Shown here piece after piece: positions 47,101-59,960 of a stretch of DNA of 64,000 nucleotides. Source of the DNA: Panopea generosa (lineage: Eukaryota; Mollusca; Bivalvia; Adapedonta; Hiatellidae); NCBI GenBank assembly GCA_029582155.1, contig CM055897.1, positions 96,821,582 to 96,885,581 on the forward strand, in the 5' to 3' direction. The position numbers and the translations under genes are program-made. The notes under the pieces are model-generated. The model worked only from the letters and a program-made list of their open reading frames with translations, made no database searches and was not told the DNA's origin. Within the stretch, counting starts at the first letter, position 1; each line of letters starts with the position of its first letter.

Positions 47101-47519
47101 AACTCCTGTATTCCACTAGACTAATGACTCACGACTCTTGCAGGAAAGAGCAACTTCCTGTTGAAAGAGAACTGTGACCACACCAGGGGCCCCGTGTCAC
47201 TACCAGCAAATTGTGACATTTAGGAACATTTCTTTGTGCAATATTTCGCAAATTTTAGAAAGAACACTTTTTTTAAGACTTACAAAAGATCACTAAATAA
47301 GTAAGCAACACAATAACTGAATTTCCCATGTTCTTAAACAGACGAACGTTAGTAAAACCAGCTCCAGGACTCCTCAACAATTAACAAAAATTTAAGTAAT
47401 AAATTTAAAATATACCTTTTCAAATCCAGTATATTTATAAAACGGTTATTCTCCTGGGTAAATCTACAACTCCAACATCATTGTGAATTTTAGTGCCATC
47501 AACAATTACATGTTTTATC

Positions 47520-47716
47520 ATTTGTATAGTATATCCAGTTTTATTGGTGATGGAAGACCTCAGAATGAATCCAGGTAGAACCTGCCACATGTAACTGGCA
47601 AACTTTCTCAAATAAAGATTTTGGAGCAAGCAGACTTGAACCCCCCACCTCAGCAGTATGAAGTAACTGGTTGTTATATGCCAATGCCTTAAACCACTCA
47701 GCAACATAAGGTCCCT
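47520..47716 (-). mobile_element. SINE family C copy
   Basis: Blocks TATATCCAGTTTTATTGGTG, GGAAGACCTCAGAATGAATC, AACTGGCAAACTTTCTCAAA and CCTTAAACCACTCAGCAACA match the 51.0 kb copy in antisense. Confidence 0.82.
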
Positions 47717-48184
47717 ACAATCATATCTATTCTGTTAAATAAAGTTTTTCTCCCAAGGACAACATTTCATAGGCAGATCCAGGGCTTTTCAGGAGATGGG
47801 TGCCAATATTGGTTTTGAAAATTGCAGGCAGTGTCCATTCCAGGGGATGCAAGTATGTGTTCACTGATATACACAGCTTTTTTATAACATTCAGTTAATC
47901 TCAAGCAGGGATTGTGTTGATATTGATCCTAAGTTCTCCTCTAACTCGGACAATTTATGTAAAGCAGTCCCTAAAATAAAATATTGATAATGCCAAGATA
48001 AAATATGACGCTATCTAAGGATTACTATGCCATACAAGTGAATAACAGAAGGTCAATTCAAGTTGAGTAATAATCCATACTAGATACAAGGACAAATTTC
48101 CACATATAATACTATCAAGGTTTTCATACCATATGCTTAGGGGACAGTTTTTTTTTGCAATTTTGGTAAAGTAGAAACTGTATG

Positions 48185-49157
48185 TCGTATTATACACACA
48201 TCAAATGCTGAGGACATAGTCTGTTAATGCAGACACTGTATCTTGTATAACATACACATAAAATGCTGGGGACACAGTCTGTTAATACAGACATAGTATC
48301 TTGTGGCATGCACAAATCAAATGCTGGGGACATAGTCTGTTTATACTGACACTCTATCTTGTATAATGTACACATCAAATGCTGAGGACAGTCTGTTAAT
48401 GCAGACACTGTATCTTGTATAACGTACACATCAAATGCTGGGGACACAGTCTGTTAATGCAAACACTGTATCTTGTATAACGTACACATCAAATGCTGGG
48501 GACACAGACTGTTAATACAGACATAGTATCTTGTGTCATGCACAAATCAAATGCTGGGGACACAATCTGTTACACCGACACTGTATCTTGTGTCATGTAA
48601 ACATCAAATGCTGGGGACTTAATCTCTTATACCGGCACTGTATCTTGTATAATGTACACATCAAATGCTGGGGACACAGTATGTTAAACCGACACTGTAT
48701 CTTTTGTCATGTACAAATCAAAGGCTTGGGACACAATCTGTTATACCCATACCGTATTTTGTATCATGTACACATCAAATGTTTGGAGACAGTCTGTTAT
48801 ACTGACACTGTATCTTGTATCATGTACACATCAAATACTGGGGACATACTCTGTTATACCGCACTGTATCTTGTATCATGTACATATCAAATGCTGGTGA
48901 GTCTGTTGTACGGACACTGTATGTTGTACTATGTACACATCAAATGTTGGGGACAGTCTGTTATACTGACACTGTATTTTGTATCATGTTCACATCAAAT
49001 GCTGGGGACAGTCTGTTATACCGACACAGTATCTTGTATCATGTACACATCAAATGATGGGGACACAGTCTGTTATACTGACACTATATCTTGGACACAT
49101 CAAATGCTGAGGACACAGTCTGTTATACCGACACTGTATCTTGTATCATGCTGGGAA
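48185..49157. repeat. ~60-bp minisatellite, about 16 copies
   Basis: The unit is ACACATCAAATGCTGGGGAC, ACAGTCTGTTATACCGACAC, TGTATCTTGTATCATGT. Unit length varies by a few bases. Early units read GTTAATGCAGACAC and later ones GTTATACCGACAC. ORFs on both strands (for example 48531-49166) are artefacts. A lone decayed unit follows at about 49257-49292. Confidence 0.93.
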
Positions 49158-49537
49158 TTTCGCTGACACTGTGTGTTGTATCACACAAACGGGTCACTTG
49201 TAACTGTTTTATCATGCACAAATTAATGCCCTGAACCGAATTTAAACAATTTAAACATGGACACTGTATCTTGTCATGCACACATCAAATGCTTGAAATT
49301 GCACCTGAAAGTTTTAACACTGCATGTGACCAGGATGTAGGTGACAGTTACACAATACCAGATGACAGGTATAACAGTGCACATGGAATGTACAGGGCAC
49401 AGTGTAGAATCATCACAAACATCCCTTTGTCACCGGCAGTAATACAACATACAGACTTAAATATGTGTCTTTTTAAATAGGACACCAATATTACACCAAA
49501 AGAAGAAACTTAGCGTTTGTTTTAGTTTATACAAAAT

Positions 49538-49708
49538 CATTTCAGCTCGATTGCAAAGGTAGTAGTTTATATGAATGACTCTCGAATCTGCCTTCCTGAA
49601 CTAGTACTGAATGTTGTTTCTGAAAGGCCAACTGATCGAGGTGGTGATCGAAGCCATAATCTCTAGCATCAGTAACCAACACTCTATCCACTGCACTACT
49701 GCCTCCTT
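49538..49708 (-). mobile_element. SINE family D copy
   Basis: It is antisense to the copy at 14.6 kb. The head at right contains CTCTATCCACTGCACTACTG; the body includes GAACTAGTACTGAATGTTGT. Confidence 0.75.
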
Positions 49709-50540
49709 TTATATATTTTGCATACATTCATTCAGGGAACTCTTTGCACATCACAATATTAAGAATGATTATGACACAAGTAGAATACAAAGTACAGCAT
49801 CGTAAAGCATGACAATGCCACTATGCATGTTAATTTCTCTCACAACCAAGTCAGTGAACCACTGAGTACAAAATTAACAACCACACAATTTCTAATTACA
49901 GAAATTGCACCCTTGTAAATAACAGATCCATCAAATAAGTCTTCAGCTTATAAACCAATTGCTTAAACATAAGTGAGATTGCCTTCACTGGCAATAACAT
50001 AACAGAGAAAACAAACAGGAATTTAGTACACTGCGCACAGATTACTAGTTCCTGTTTTTCATTCTCTAATTAAATCTCCAGACTTTTACTTGGATCTTAA
50101 TTAATTTTGCTTTTAATACATAAAAAAAGTATTGTCTTACGGTCTTTAAATAGTAAATGGTACTTATTTGGTTATGCTTTGGTGTGTCCCACAGAGGAAA
50201 AAGAGTAGACCAGTCACAGGTTTGGTTTAAACATATGTATTCATTCAAATTTGCATAAATATGGATTAGAATGGAAGATAAATCTTATAAAGTTCATTTC
50301 CATGTGACACATGTTTATTGGATACTCACTGTGACATTTTATCCACATTTTCTACCAAGGCAGCTGCAAGCTGTATGAAGGTATCTTAAATATCAATGTT
50401 CAATATTGGTGTAAATAAACAAGTTTACACAAAGTAAAGCTTGAAGCAAGGAAGCATGTAATTAAGTGAACCAGGGTTAAAAAGACAACCAGACAGTCGG
50501 TAACTATCCAGGAAGTAACCCTGCATAATTCTAACTTGTA
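49709..50540. other. Unassigned AT-rich DNA
   Basis: No gene or repeat was recognised. Confidence 0.4.
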
Positions 50541-50808
50541 TGATTTGTTTGAATATTTAGTGTCATTTTATGCCGTTGAGGAACACATGATCAGTTAACC
50601 TAATCACTCTTTCCTGGAATCCTTGAAGGTTAACCAACACCCTCCAAAAGTAACTGACAACTTTCCCACTTGAATTGGCAGCAAAGACAAATGGCAATGA
50701 GAGGCAATGTTGTAAATTAATCATCATGGAGACTGGCTGGGTGGGGAATTAAGCTCACGACCACTGGATTGATAGCCAGACACACTACCAACTGAGCTAA
50801 CAGGACCT
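50541..50808 (-). mobile_element. SINE family B copy
   Basis: It runs from the tail TTGAATATTTAGTGTCATTT to the head region ACCACTGGATTGATAGCCAG and ACTGAGCTAACAGGACC. The body matches the copy at 42.9 kb with small deletions. Confidence 0.85.
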
Positions 50809-51006
50809 GGTTTGTGGATGAACTAATCAAGATAATGATATCCACAGACACATAATAGTTAGATATAGTGTGTTTTAAATACAGTATTTCTCCAACCCTA
50901 ACACTTTGATAAAAGGGTATTTTAGCCATGAAAAAGTAATTTATCTCGATATAAATATTAGATTTACAGACAGAGGGATGTACCAGGATATAGATGGATT
51001 GGACAA

Positions 51007-51269
51007 TTTTTTTTTTTTTTTTTTTTGAATGGGGTTTAACGCCATTTTCAACACATTTCAGGTTATATATGGCATATCCAGTTTTACTGGTGGAGGAAGA
51101 CCTCAGACTGAGTCAGACTGAGTAGAACCACCGTCCTTCCGCAAGTAACTGGAAACTTTCTCACATAAAGTTTTTGGAGCGAGCGGGACTCGAACCTACG
51201 ACCATAGCGGTGAGAGGTAAGTGATCTTGAGACAGCGCCTTAGACCACTCGGCCACGGAGGACCCTATT
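51007..51269 (-). mobile_element. SINE family C, full length, tRNA-Leu-like head, perfect target site duplication
   Basis: Read on the minus strand, the head is GGGTCCTCCGTGGCCGAGTG, GTCTAAGGCGCTGTCTCAAG (anticodon CAA-like), a long variable arm and the B-box GGTTCGAGTCC, as expected for a type II tRNA-Leu ancestor. The tail ends in a run of about 20 A. Direct repeats GGATTGGACAA flank it at 50996-51006 and 51270-51280. It is the best-preserved copy of this family here. Confidence 0.94.
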
Positions 51270-51280
51270 GGATTGGACAA

Positions 51281-53030
51281 AAACAGTAAGAGACATACCA
51301 GATACCGTTCTGTTCTTTCAAGAGGAATAATTCGCACCAAAAAACAACAACAACAGGATCAGCCTTTCATATTCTGTGTATCATCCACCAGTGATGGTAC
51401 ATGGAAGATTATATACATTTAACTTTTCTTTACAAAATACACACATGGGAGTGCGAGACGTATTTCATCATTATGATTTAGTGATCACTTGGACTATAAC
51501 TAGGACATGAAGACATCAATTTCTGTCTTAATTAATATTTGTGGTGTGCTATGGGCAACAAAAAATACTGTGCCGCATATACATTATGGTCAATATGTCA
51601 GAGCGGTATTGAATTAAAAGCAAACCCAGGGCTTTCTTTCATATGTTGTTATTAAAGATAAAATTAAAATGGACTCTGGTATTCTTGTCTGATTAAGATT
51701 TTCCACATTAACATGTAAAGGAAAATTTCAGTATTGCGCAATCCTTTATGCTACATGAGCAGACCATGTTTTTACCACGTGGCTCACTGGGGCTTTGTGC
51801 AGATAAAGTATGGCCTGATAGAACAAGTTTTATAACAGTATCTGAATAACTTAAACACATTTTATGAATGGGAGAATGTCAATAATGGATTTTGTAATTT
51901 GAAAATATAAAAAAATATATAAAAAAATATTGATATTTTACCTTACACAACAAACTAATATCCCACTAAGTGTTAAGCAGTGCTACTACACAATGAATAT
52001 AGTCCAATATGAATGAAACACATGTATAAATCATTACATTGATCGTGTAGAAGGGGCCTAGGTAAACATAACCACAAGTGAGGTATCTTGAAGACTCACT
52101 GTGGAGAAATATAGTTAACACTTAAATACTACTTCACTGTCAATTTAAACAATTTGACAAAATAGAAAATATGTCTAGTTCACAATATCAAAACTGGAAC
52201 ACTTAAAAAATTGTAATTTGAATATCTAAATGATCAATCTTACCACATATTTCCGTTTTCACATTTATCACATTTTAAATCCAATAGAATGAACTTTTAA
52301 ACCATGCCTGATATACGTGAGTAAATGTGACTTCCAACCAAGAGCCCAGCTTGGACAATGAGGACAACAACGGATATTATGAGTGAGATATTAAGTGTTT
52401 CAACTCGCTATATCCTGAGATGGTATATGCTTGTTTACCACTTAAGATGATTCTAAAAGTTAAACTTTCCACATCAGAGATTTGATGCTCTCCGCTTCAT
52501 ATAATAATCACACTACAGAAATGTAATTCAACTCACACTATACTACACTGCTGATCACAAGTATTTAATACTTTATTAGGTCAATAATCACATGTGAACT
52601 GCAGTGCTATCTTGCCCTCACTAAAATAGGTCACTATATACTATGGAGGTAAGAAACAATAAGAACATGTTCACTTCCTTTAAAATGCATTTTGTTAAAA
52701 TTGTAAAATGATGTGAGTTAGCTGGTGGCTTTTTTTAAAAAAATATTTTTATGCATTACAGGTTATATAATATATATTTATATGGAGATAATTATTTGTG
52801 AATAACCAAGACATAAACGTACATACCAGACTACAGCGAGCGTGCCTAGCTACAATGCAAACCATAGACACAATATCAAGGCCTCTGCCAAAGCATAAAA
52901 TTTGGTGTCAACCATGACTTATATACTATGGATTTACATGCAACACATCTGGACAGGATGGACAGATTTACATACATGAACTGATAGCTTTATATGAGTA
53001 GGATCCAGTTAATGATTCATGACTACTCAC
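51281..53030. other. Unassigned AT-rich DNA
   Basis: No gene or clear repeat was recognised. A small fragment near 52725-52775 may be a family C tail. Confidence 0.4.
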
Positions 53031-53790
53031 GTGCTATATCAGACATGTGAACTTTCCAACATCGTGCGGAAGTCTCCAGGAACCAAAGAGAAAACCTGCG
53101 ATTCCCAGACGGGAGTCAAAATCTCCCGCAAACACAATATCTTGTGTATTGTATTTTTACTCCCGCTGCAATTTGTTGTAAAAACAAACTAATTGACACT
53201 GCGAATGTCAATCATTATCCTAAACCTGACCAAGATACATAAGCTCCGCCTTTATCGGTTGTAAGCAAATAAGATTGCAGATGATATCAGAAACTTTCAA
53301 CTTGATTACACAAGAGAGTTTACAATGAAATTCGACACAGCATGACTAATTGGCATCTATCTCGTAGTCTTATCGGTTTTCATATAGTTTCGTGCCGAAA
53401 CAACAATAAAGAAAATCAATATATAAAACTGTTTACCAAAGACGATCTTTAACACACGTCCGAAACATTTAGAAAAGTGTGACTCGAAATTCGAAGCACA
53501 ACTGTGCCACAAGACCAAAAATAAACAATCTAAAAAATTGTGAAAAAGAAATGACACAAAATCGTCTCTGAAATTGTTACAGTATTTATTCTTTCTATAT
53601 ATATCAACGCAATTATAATAATTAAATTATTTGCAAACTAGACATTAAAAGTTCCTCGGCAATAAGTTCTAACACAAGGAAATTCTTGTTGAATCTCCAT
53701 GGAATCTATTCATCGAGAATCGTTCGCCATTTTCTTGTTTAAGGTTTTGAGGGGCGCTTGCGCGACTTTCTTATCTTGGTTTGAACAATG
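53031..53790 (-). promoter_or_regulatory. Candidate promoter and 5' non-coding exon of ERR
   Basis: This stretch is richer in CpG than its surroundings. Read on the minus strand it has GCGCAAGCGC (NRF1-like) near 53755, then AAAATGGCG (YY1-like, usually just downstream of a start site and in sense orientation) near 53730. Further down at 53031 there is a donor with CAC followed by GTGAGT. The order and orientation suit a transcript heading to the ERR exon at 40340, with a first intron of about 12.7 kb. No TATA box was assigned, and the start site and exon limits are inferred. Confidence 0.3.
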
Positions 53791-54624
53791 GGCTATTTTC
53801 CGTTCTTTGCCGTGTTTTTTTTATTGGATGGAAAAACCCCAGGATCAAAGTGGGTATTTTCTATACAGCAAATATCTACATAAGCACTTGATTATAAAGT
53901 TTAAAAAAAAGTTTCTACCCACCGACCCTGTTTTTTTTTGGACAAAATCACTGTGTGACTTACATGGTTGAATTTTTATAAACAAAATAAAAACACACTG
54001 CTACTTTCACAACTGTCATATTCATTCAGAAAACTTATTTGAGGTATTAGAGTAGTTGTTTTGATGTATAAAATTGGGATTCTGACTTATAATGAATGCT
54101 AGGTTTAACCCATCACACCCCCACCCTGAACTTTTATATGCTTTAATGAAGAAACGAAAATTTTAATAAAATAATCATGATTCTATATTACTCTTGTAAT
54201 TAATTTATATTCTCTATATATTATGACAAAACACTATCTTTTATGGTTTAATATACTTGAATTATCAAGAAATTATGTAAAATTGTACCGAAATGACAAT
54301 ATTTTATGAATTTTATGGCGCAAAAAAAAATCTCCCTCATTTGCATCCAATCTCCCTCATTTCTCATTGCTTTCCAAAAAGGTTCACATGAATGCTATAA
54401 CGACAGATTTATGGATGATAGAGATACAGTGAATTCATATATATTTAATTTCATAAAGGGAGGTATTTCAAATAAAGAATTAATGTTTGTAAATTCATGT
54501 TGATTTAGAAACAAATTATCATCCTATATCATAGTCTGAATTTATGATTTCATATGACATAGACTAACCCCACAGTAATATAACAACATACTTAAAACTT
54601 ATTTACCTGTAGACATTTACATGT
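53791..54624. other. Unassigned AT-rich DNA upstream of the candidate promoter
   Basis: No exon was recognised; the ORFs 53699-53971 and 54306-54503 have no family features. Confidence 0.4.
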
Positions 54625-54628
54625 TTAA

Positions 54629-54836
54629 CCCTTTACTTCATATGGACGCCTTTGGACACCTAATATAGAAGGCTTTTGAATTATTGGGTGAATTATGTTT
54701 ATATTAACTGACAGAATGGAAAAAAGTGCAGGAAGTGTTCAGATTGCTTGTTACAAGCAATCTGAACACTTCCTGCACTGTTTTCAAAGGCCTTCTGTGA
54801 TTGGTGTGGGAAAACACGTATCTATGGAGTTAAAGG
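54629..54836. mobile_element. 208-bp MITE with TTAA target duplication (piggyBac-like) and a long perfect palindrome
   Basis: The termini CCCTTTACTTCATA and, read inward from the right, CCTTTAACTCCATA are inverted repeats. TTAA lies on both sides (54625-54628 and 54837-54840), the target typical of piggyBac-type elements. At 54725-54779 two perfect 26-base arms surround a 3-base loop. There is no coding capacity. A related copy lies at 46.9 kb. Confidence 0.87.
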
Positions 54837-55118
54837 TTAAAAAAAAAAAGAAATTTAACATATCATTTTAATTTGATAAGCAGATAAACAAAGAACATAG
54901 CATCATGTCTTAATATCACTAACTTCTTAGTGTTGAGGTCACTGGCTCAAGCCTAACTTCGTCCAAACATCTCAAGTGAGGCATTTACTTGCGGAAAGAC
55001 AATTGTTTATCTCAGAGTTAGGTTACATATTGCTGCTGATGATTGACCTGGGGTGCCTCTTTCTACCAATAATGTTGTCAAAATAATAACCATCAACTTA
55101 AAACTCATTTCTCATCAG

Positions 55119-55384
55119 GCAGGGTTAGCTCAGTCAAAAACATGTCTGACTATCAATCCAGGGCCCTGAGTTTAAATCAATGCCCGCCCAGTCTTCATCA
55201 GATTGATATATACCTTTTTTTTGTTATTTGTCCCTTACCATTGATTCGAGTGGGAAAGTTATCCGTTACTTGCGAAGATGGGTGTGCTTGAGTTCTGGAT
55301 AATCTTCCAGGATCCCAGGAAATAGTGGTTATAGGTTAACTGAACATCTGTATGCCCTTGATGGCATAAAAATGAACTAAGTAT
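55119..55384 (+). mobile_element. SINE family B copy
   Basis: The head GGGTTAGCTCAGTCAAAAAC with CTATCAATCCAGGGCCCTGA is followed by the body (TTGATTCGAGTGGGAAAGTT, TGGATAATCTTCCAGGATCC) and the tail CCTTGATGGCATAAAAATGA, all in sense orientation. Confidence 0.87.
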
Positions 55385-55887
55385 GTAAACAATCATAATC
55401 TCATTTCTATATCATATTTCATTATAAATTTGCAACACAGGTTTTGCTTCAAAACAAGTTTCTCTATCTATTGTAGTAACAGGATATATCCACTGTGCTG
55501 CACCCATGTTACCCCCAATTCAATGTTTGAAAATAGGATTCTATAATCTTGGTAACTCTTCTACCTAATACATCATAAAATTGAAAATACGATAAAAGGC
55601 AGCGGAGCTTATTTTTGTTATTTAATGTAGAGTCACTCTATTTTATCAACTATTTTATTGCATTGATGATAATTTTGCATTATCAACCCTTTATTTCCTG
55701 CCTCAACATATGCAGAAGATCATAAACAAATGACTAAGAGATAAGAATAAAATTGATATGTTTTTGTTGTTATGTAATTTGAAGCTCGATACAATTAGGC
55801 TCTATATGCATTTATTCTATTTTTTTGTTTTTAAATGGGGAGTGCAATCAAACTAAATGTTTTGATAAACTACATTAATGGTTAATT

Positions 55888-56060
55888 TTGGTCCTCCATG
55901 GCCCGGTAGTGTAATAATCTGTCATCTTACAACCACTTACCTCTCATAACTGAGGTCCTGGGTTCGAGCCTCGCATGGTCCAAACAAAACCTTTTTTGTG
56001 AGAAAGACTATCAGTAACTTTAAGAGTGACAGTGGTTCTACTCAGATTCAGTTTATACTT
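55888..56060 (+). mobile_element. SINE family C copy
   Basis: The sense head GGTCCTCCATGGCCCGGTAG, an ACCTCTCATAAC variable arm and the B-box GGGTTCGAGCC are followed by TTTTTTGTGAGAAAGACTAT and GACAGTGGTTCTACTCAGAT. The tail is lost. Confidence 0.85.
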
Positions 56061-56166
56061 TAACTTAAATATTCAGATAGCTCTAATTGTGATAATCATT
56101 CAGAGTCACATCTTCTGAGCATGTTAAAGAATCATAAAAATGATTTCTGACATCAAATGATACATT

Positions 56167-57377
56167 CTGGGTACCTGGACATGGCAAGCAATAACACTAC
56201 AACAACCGACCTAGTCTGGGTACCTGGACGTGCCCAGCAATACCACTTCAACAACCGACCAATTGGGGTACCTGGCCGTGCCAAGCAATAACATTACAAC
56301 AACCGACCCAGTTGGGGTACCTGGACGTGCCAAGCAATACCACTACAACAACTGACCTAGTCTGGGTACCTGGACGTGCCCAGCAATACCACTTCAACAA
56401 CCGACCAATTGGGGTACCTGGCCGTGCCAAGCAATAACACTACAACAACCGACCCAGTCTGGGTACCTGGACGTGCCCAGCAATACCACTACAACAACTG
56501 ACCTAGTCTGGGTACCTGGACATGCCCAGCAATACCACTTCAACAACCGACCAATTGGGGTACCTGGCCGTGCCAAGCAATAACATTACAACAACCGACC
56601 CAGTTGGGGTACCTGGACATGCCAAGCAATACCACTACAACAACTGACCCAGTTGGGGTACATGGACGTGCCCAGCAATACCACAACAACTGACCCAGTT
56701 TGGGTACCTGGACATGCCCAGCAATACCACTACAACAACCGACCCTGTTGGGGTACCTGGACGTGCCCAGCAATAACACTACAACAACCGACCCAGTTGG
56801 GGTACCTGGACATGCCCAGCAATACCAATACAACAACCTACCCAGTTGGGGTACCTCGACATGCCCAGCAATACCACTACAACAACCGACCCAGTTGGGG
56901 TACCAGGACGTGCCCAGCAATAACACTACAACAACCGACCCAGTTGGGGTACTTGGACGTGCCCAGCAATACCACTACAACAACCGACCCAGTTGGGGTA
57001 CCTGGACGTGCCCAGCAATACCACTATAACAACCGACCCAGTTGGGGTACATTGACGTGCCAAGCAATACTACAACAACCGACCCAGTTTGGGTACCTGG
57101 ACGTGCCCAGCAATAATACTACAACAACCGACCCAGTCTGGGTACCTGGACATGCCCAGCAATTACACTACGACAACCGGCCCAGTCTTGGTAGCTGGAT
57201 GTGTCAAGCAATAACACTACAACAACCGGCCCAGTCTGGGTACCTGGACATGCCCAGCAATAACACTTAGCTACCTTCACATTTCCAGCAATTACACTGA
57301 CAACCAGCCAAGTCTGGGTACCTGGATGTGCCCAGCAATAACACTTGGCTACCTTCACATTTCCAGCAATTACATTA
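56167..57377. repeat. 49-bp minisatellite, about 25 copies, with a 146-bp higher-order repeat at the left
   Basis: The unit is TACCTGGACGTGCCCAGCAA, TACCACTACAACAACCGACC, CAGTTGGGG. Between about 56200 and 56630 three-unit blocks of 146 bp recur almost identically. The last units (after 57250) diverge to a GCTACCTTCACATTTCCAGC form. ORFs up to 205 residues on both strands are artefacts. Confidence 0.96.
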
Positions 57378-57734
57378 CAATTACCAGAATGACTAAATAC
57401 CTATCAGAAAAGACAGCTATAATGACATTTTTTTTTTAGATTGTTCATATTATATTTGCCTAATAAGGTGTTACAAATATACACAAAAGGGTCATAGCTT
57501 TGCTTTTCAGTCACACAGATCATGTATAGGTTTAAACAAAATTGTTAATGAGTAAATATATGCTTATTGATCCAAAATTAGACAAGATTTAGTGTGGGTT
57601 CACAGAAGAGTCACAACAGTGGTAAAATACAAAATAATTTGATGAATTTTACTATATACTTACACAAGTCACATCATATGATATATAACAGTTGTACACA
57701 ATGTCATATTACCAACATGAAGTACATATAATAT
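57378..57734. other. Spacer between two arrays
   Basis: Ordinary AT-rich sequence; nothing recognised. Confidence 0.45.
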
Positions 57735-59070
57735 CAATGTATAATATTCATACAAATGTAACAGTCATACACATAGAACATTACAGTCATGTAGCATACA
57801 CATAATATACACATGTAACACCCAATATAACATTCATATATAACATGTACAGCCATGTAGATTACACGTAATACACACATGTAACACGCATATAACATAC
57901 ATATATAACATGTACAGCCATATAGGTTACATATAATATACACATGTAACATGCATATAACATTCATATATAACATGTACAGCCATGTACGTTACACATA
58001 ATAAACACATGTAACACGCATATAACATACATATATAACATGTACAGCCATGTAGGTTACACATAATATACACATGTAACATGCATATAACATGCATATA
58101 TAACATGTAACATCATGTAGCTTAGACATTATATACACATGTAACACACATATAACATACATATATAGCATGTACAGTCATGTATGTTACACATAATATA
58201 CACATGTAACACACATATAACATACATAAAGATGTACAGCCATGTAGCATACACATAATATACACATGTAGTACACATATAACATACATATATATGTACA
58301 GTCATGTAGCAAAAACATAATAATTATACACATGTAACACACATATAACATACATATATATGTACAGCCATGTAGCTTACAGACAATATACACATGTAAC
58401 ACACATATAACATACATAATTTTAAAACATGTACAGCCATGTAGGTTACACATAATATACACATGTAACATGCATATAACATACATATATAACATGTACA
58501 GCCATGTAGGTTACACATAATATACATATGTAATACGTATATAACATACATATATATGTACACTCATGTAGGTTATACATAATATACACATGTAACACAC
58601 ATATAACATACATAATTCTAAAACATGTACAGCCATGTAGGTTACACATAATATACACATGTAACATGCATATAACATACATATATGACATGTACAGCCA
58701 TGTAGGTTATACATAATATACACATGTAACATGCATATAACATACATAGATATGTACACCCATGTAGGTTACACATAAAATACACATGTAACATGCATAT
58801 AACATACATATATATGTACACCCATGTAGGTTATACATAATATACACATGTAACATGCATATAACATACATAGATATGTACAGCCATGTAGGTTACACAT
58901 AAAATACACATGTAACATGCATATAACATACATATATATGTACAGCCATGTAGCTTACACATAATTTACACATGTTACATGCATATAACATACATATATA
59001 TGTACAGTCATGTAGCATACACATCAACATACATATATAAGGTATACACATGTAACATGCATATAATATA
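57735..59070. repeat. ~62/65-bp AT-rich minisatellite, about 21 copies
   Basis: The unit is like CATAATATACACATGTAACA, TGCATATAACATACATATAT, AACATGTACAGCCATGTAGG, TTACA. Alternating purine-pyrimidine words (ACATGT, TGCATATA, CATACATATATA) dominate. Open minus-strand frames reading MYVICMLHVYIM are by-products. Confidence 0.95.
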
Positions 59071-59789
59071 AACATATCACAATAACATAACATACACAAA
59101 ATGACTATGTATAAAACACAAACATATAGCATAAAAGATGCCCAACCATTACATACACTCACAATCCCTGTACTGACCCAGCTTAAATAAATGAAGACAT
59201 AGAGTTAATATGCAAAACTTGAAAACGTTTTTTCTGACTTGTAAGATTAAAATTGAGTGCTGAGGCTTTAGGTTATATCACATTATCCTAATCCAGGTAA
59301 GCAATTATATTTCATATCAGCAGATATCTTAATCCCATTTGAAGTTCAACATGAAGGCCACAGTCTATGTATTTAGAGAGTCCTACTTAGTTATAATGCT
59401 AACTCTCATAATCTTCCACTGACCAGGCTGCTTCAATGGTTTAATCATTAAATCTACGTCTTACTATTAAATCTTTATATCTTTGACTTATTGTATTACA
59501 AAATGAAGAATTAAATATTGATTTATCAAAATACCAATACTCCGTAAAATATTTCATAATAAATGTTTTAGGTTCTATAGAACTTAATACCAGAATCACC
59601 CATATCTATGTACAGGACCGTGAGTTAATGAACATGTATTGATTTATTAACAGATTTTAAGTTTTCTAACTAGCACATAACTAACAGACAATTAGTTTAT
59701 CAATGGGATCGAACTTTGAAATCTTTAGTAGCAAAAGTAATTTTCTGTTAAAACTGAGACAAATGAATTAACACTAACAGCTTCAATAA

Positions 59790-59960
59790 TGGAGATACAG
59801 ATGATAAAAGTGGACATGAATGTCATGGGTCATGAGAGGTCACTAGTTTGATTGTAGACATGATAACAAACAGCACCATAAACTGGTTATACCCCGGAAA
59901 CTGACCGATCAGCGATTTCATAGAAACTCAGAGCTTACTTCACAATCAAACTACAATGAT
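59790..59960 (+). mobile_element. SINE family D copy, diverged
   Basis: Blocks ATGAGAGGTCACTAGTTTGA, AACAGCACCATAAACTGGTT, GGAAACTGACCGATCAGCGA and CTCAGAGCTTACTTCACAAT match the copy at 14.6 kb in order. Confidence 0.65.

Noticed and set aside
48531..49166. 211-residue ORF in the 60-bp array
   Set aside because: Repeat-derived; open frames also occur on the opposite strand.
51180..51269. tRNA-Leu (CAA) gene on the minus strand
   Set aside because: It is the head of a SINE with A-tail and 11-bp target duplication.
56653..57270. 205-residue ORF in the 49-bp array
   Set aside because: Repeat-derived, with competing ORFs in other frames and strands.
58187..59162. Series of Cys/Tyr/Met-rich minus-strand ORFs
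   Set aside because: They are translations of an AT-rich 62/65-bp satellite, not membrane proteins.
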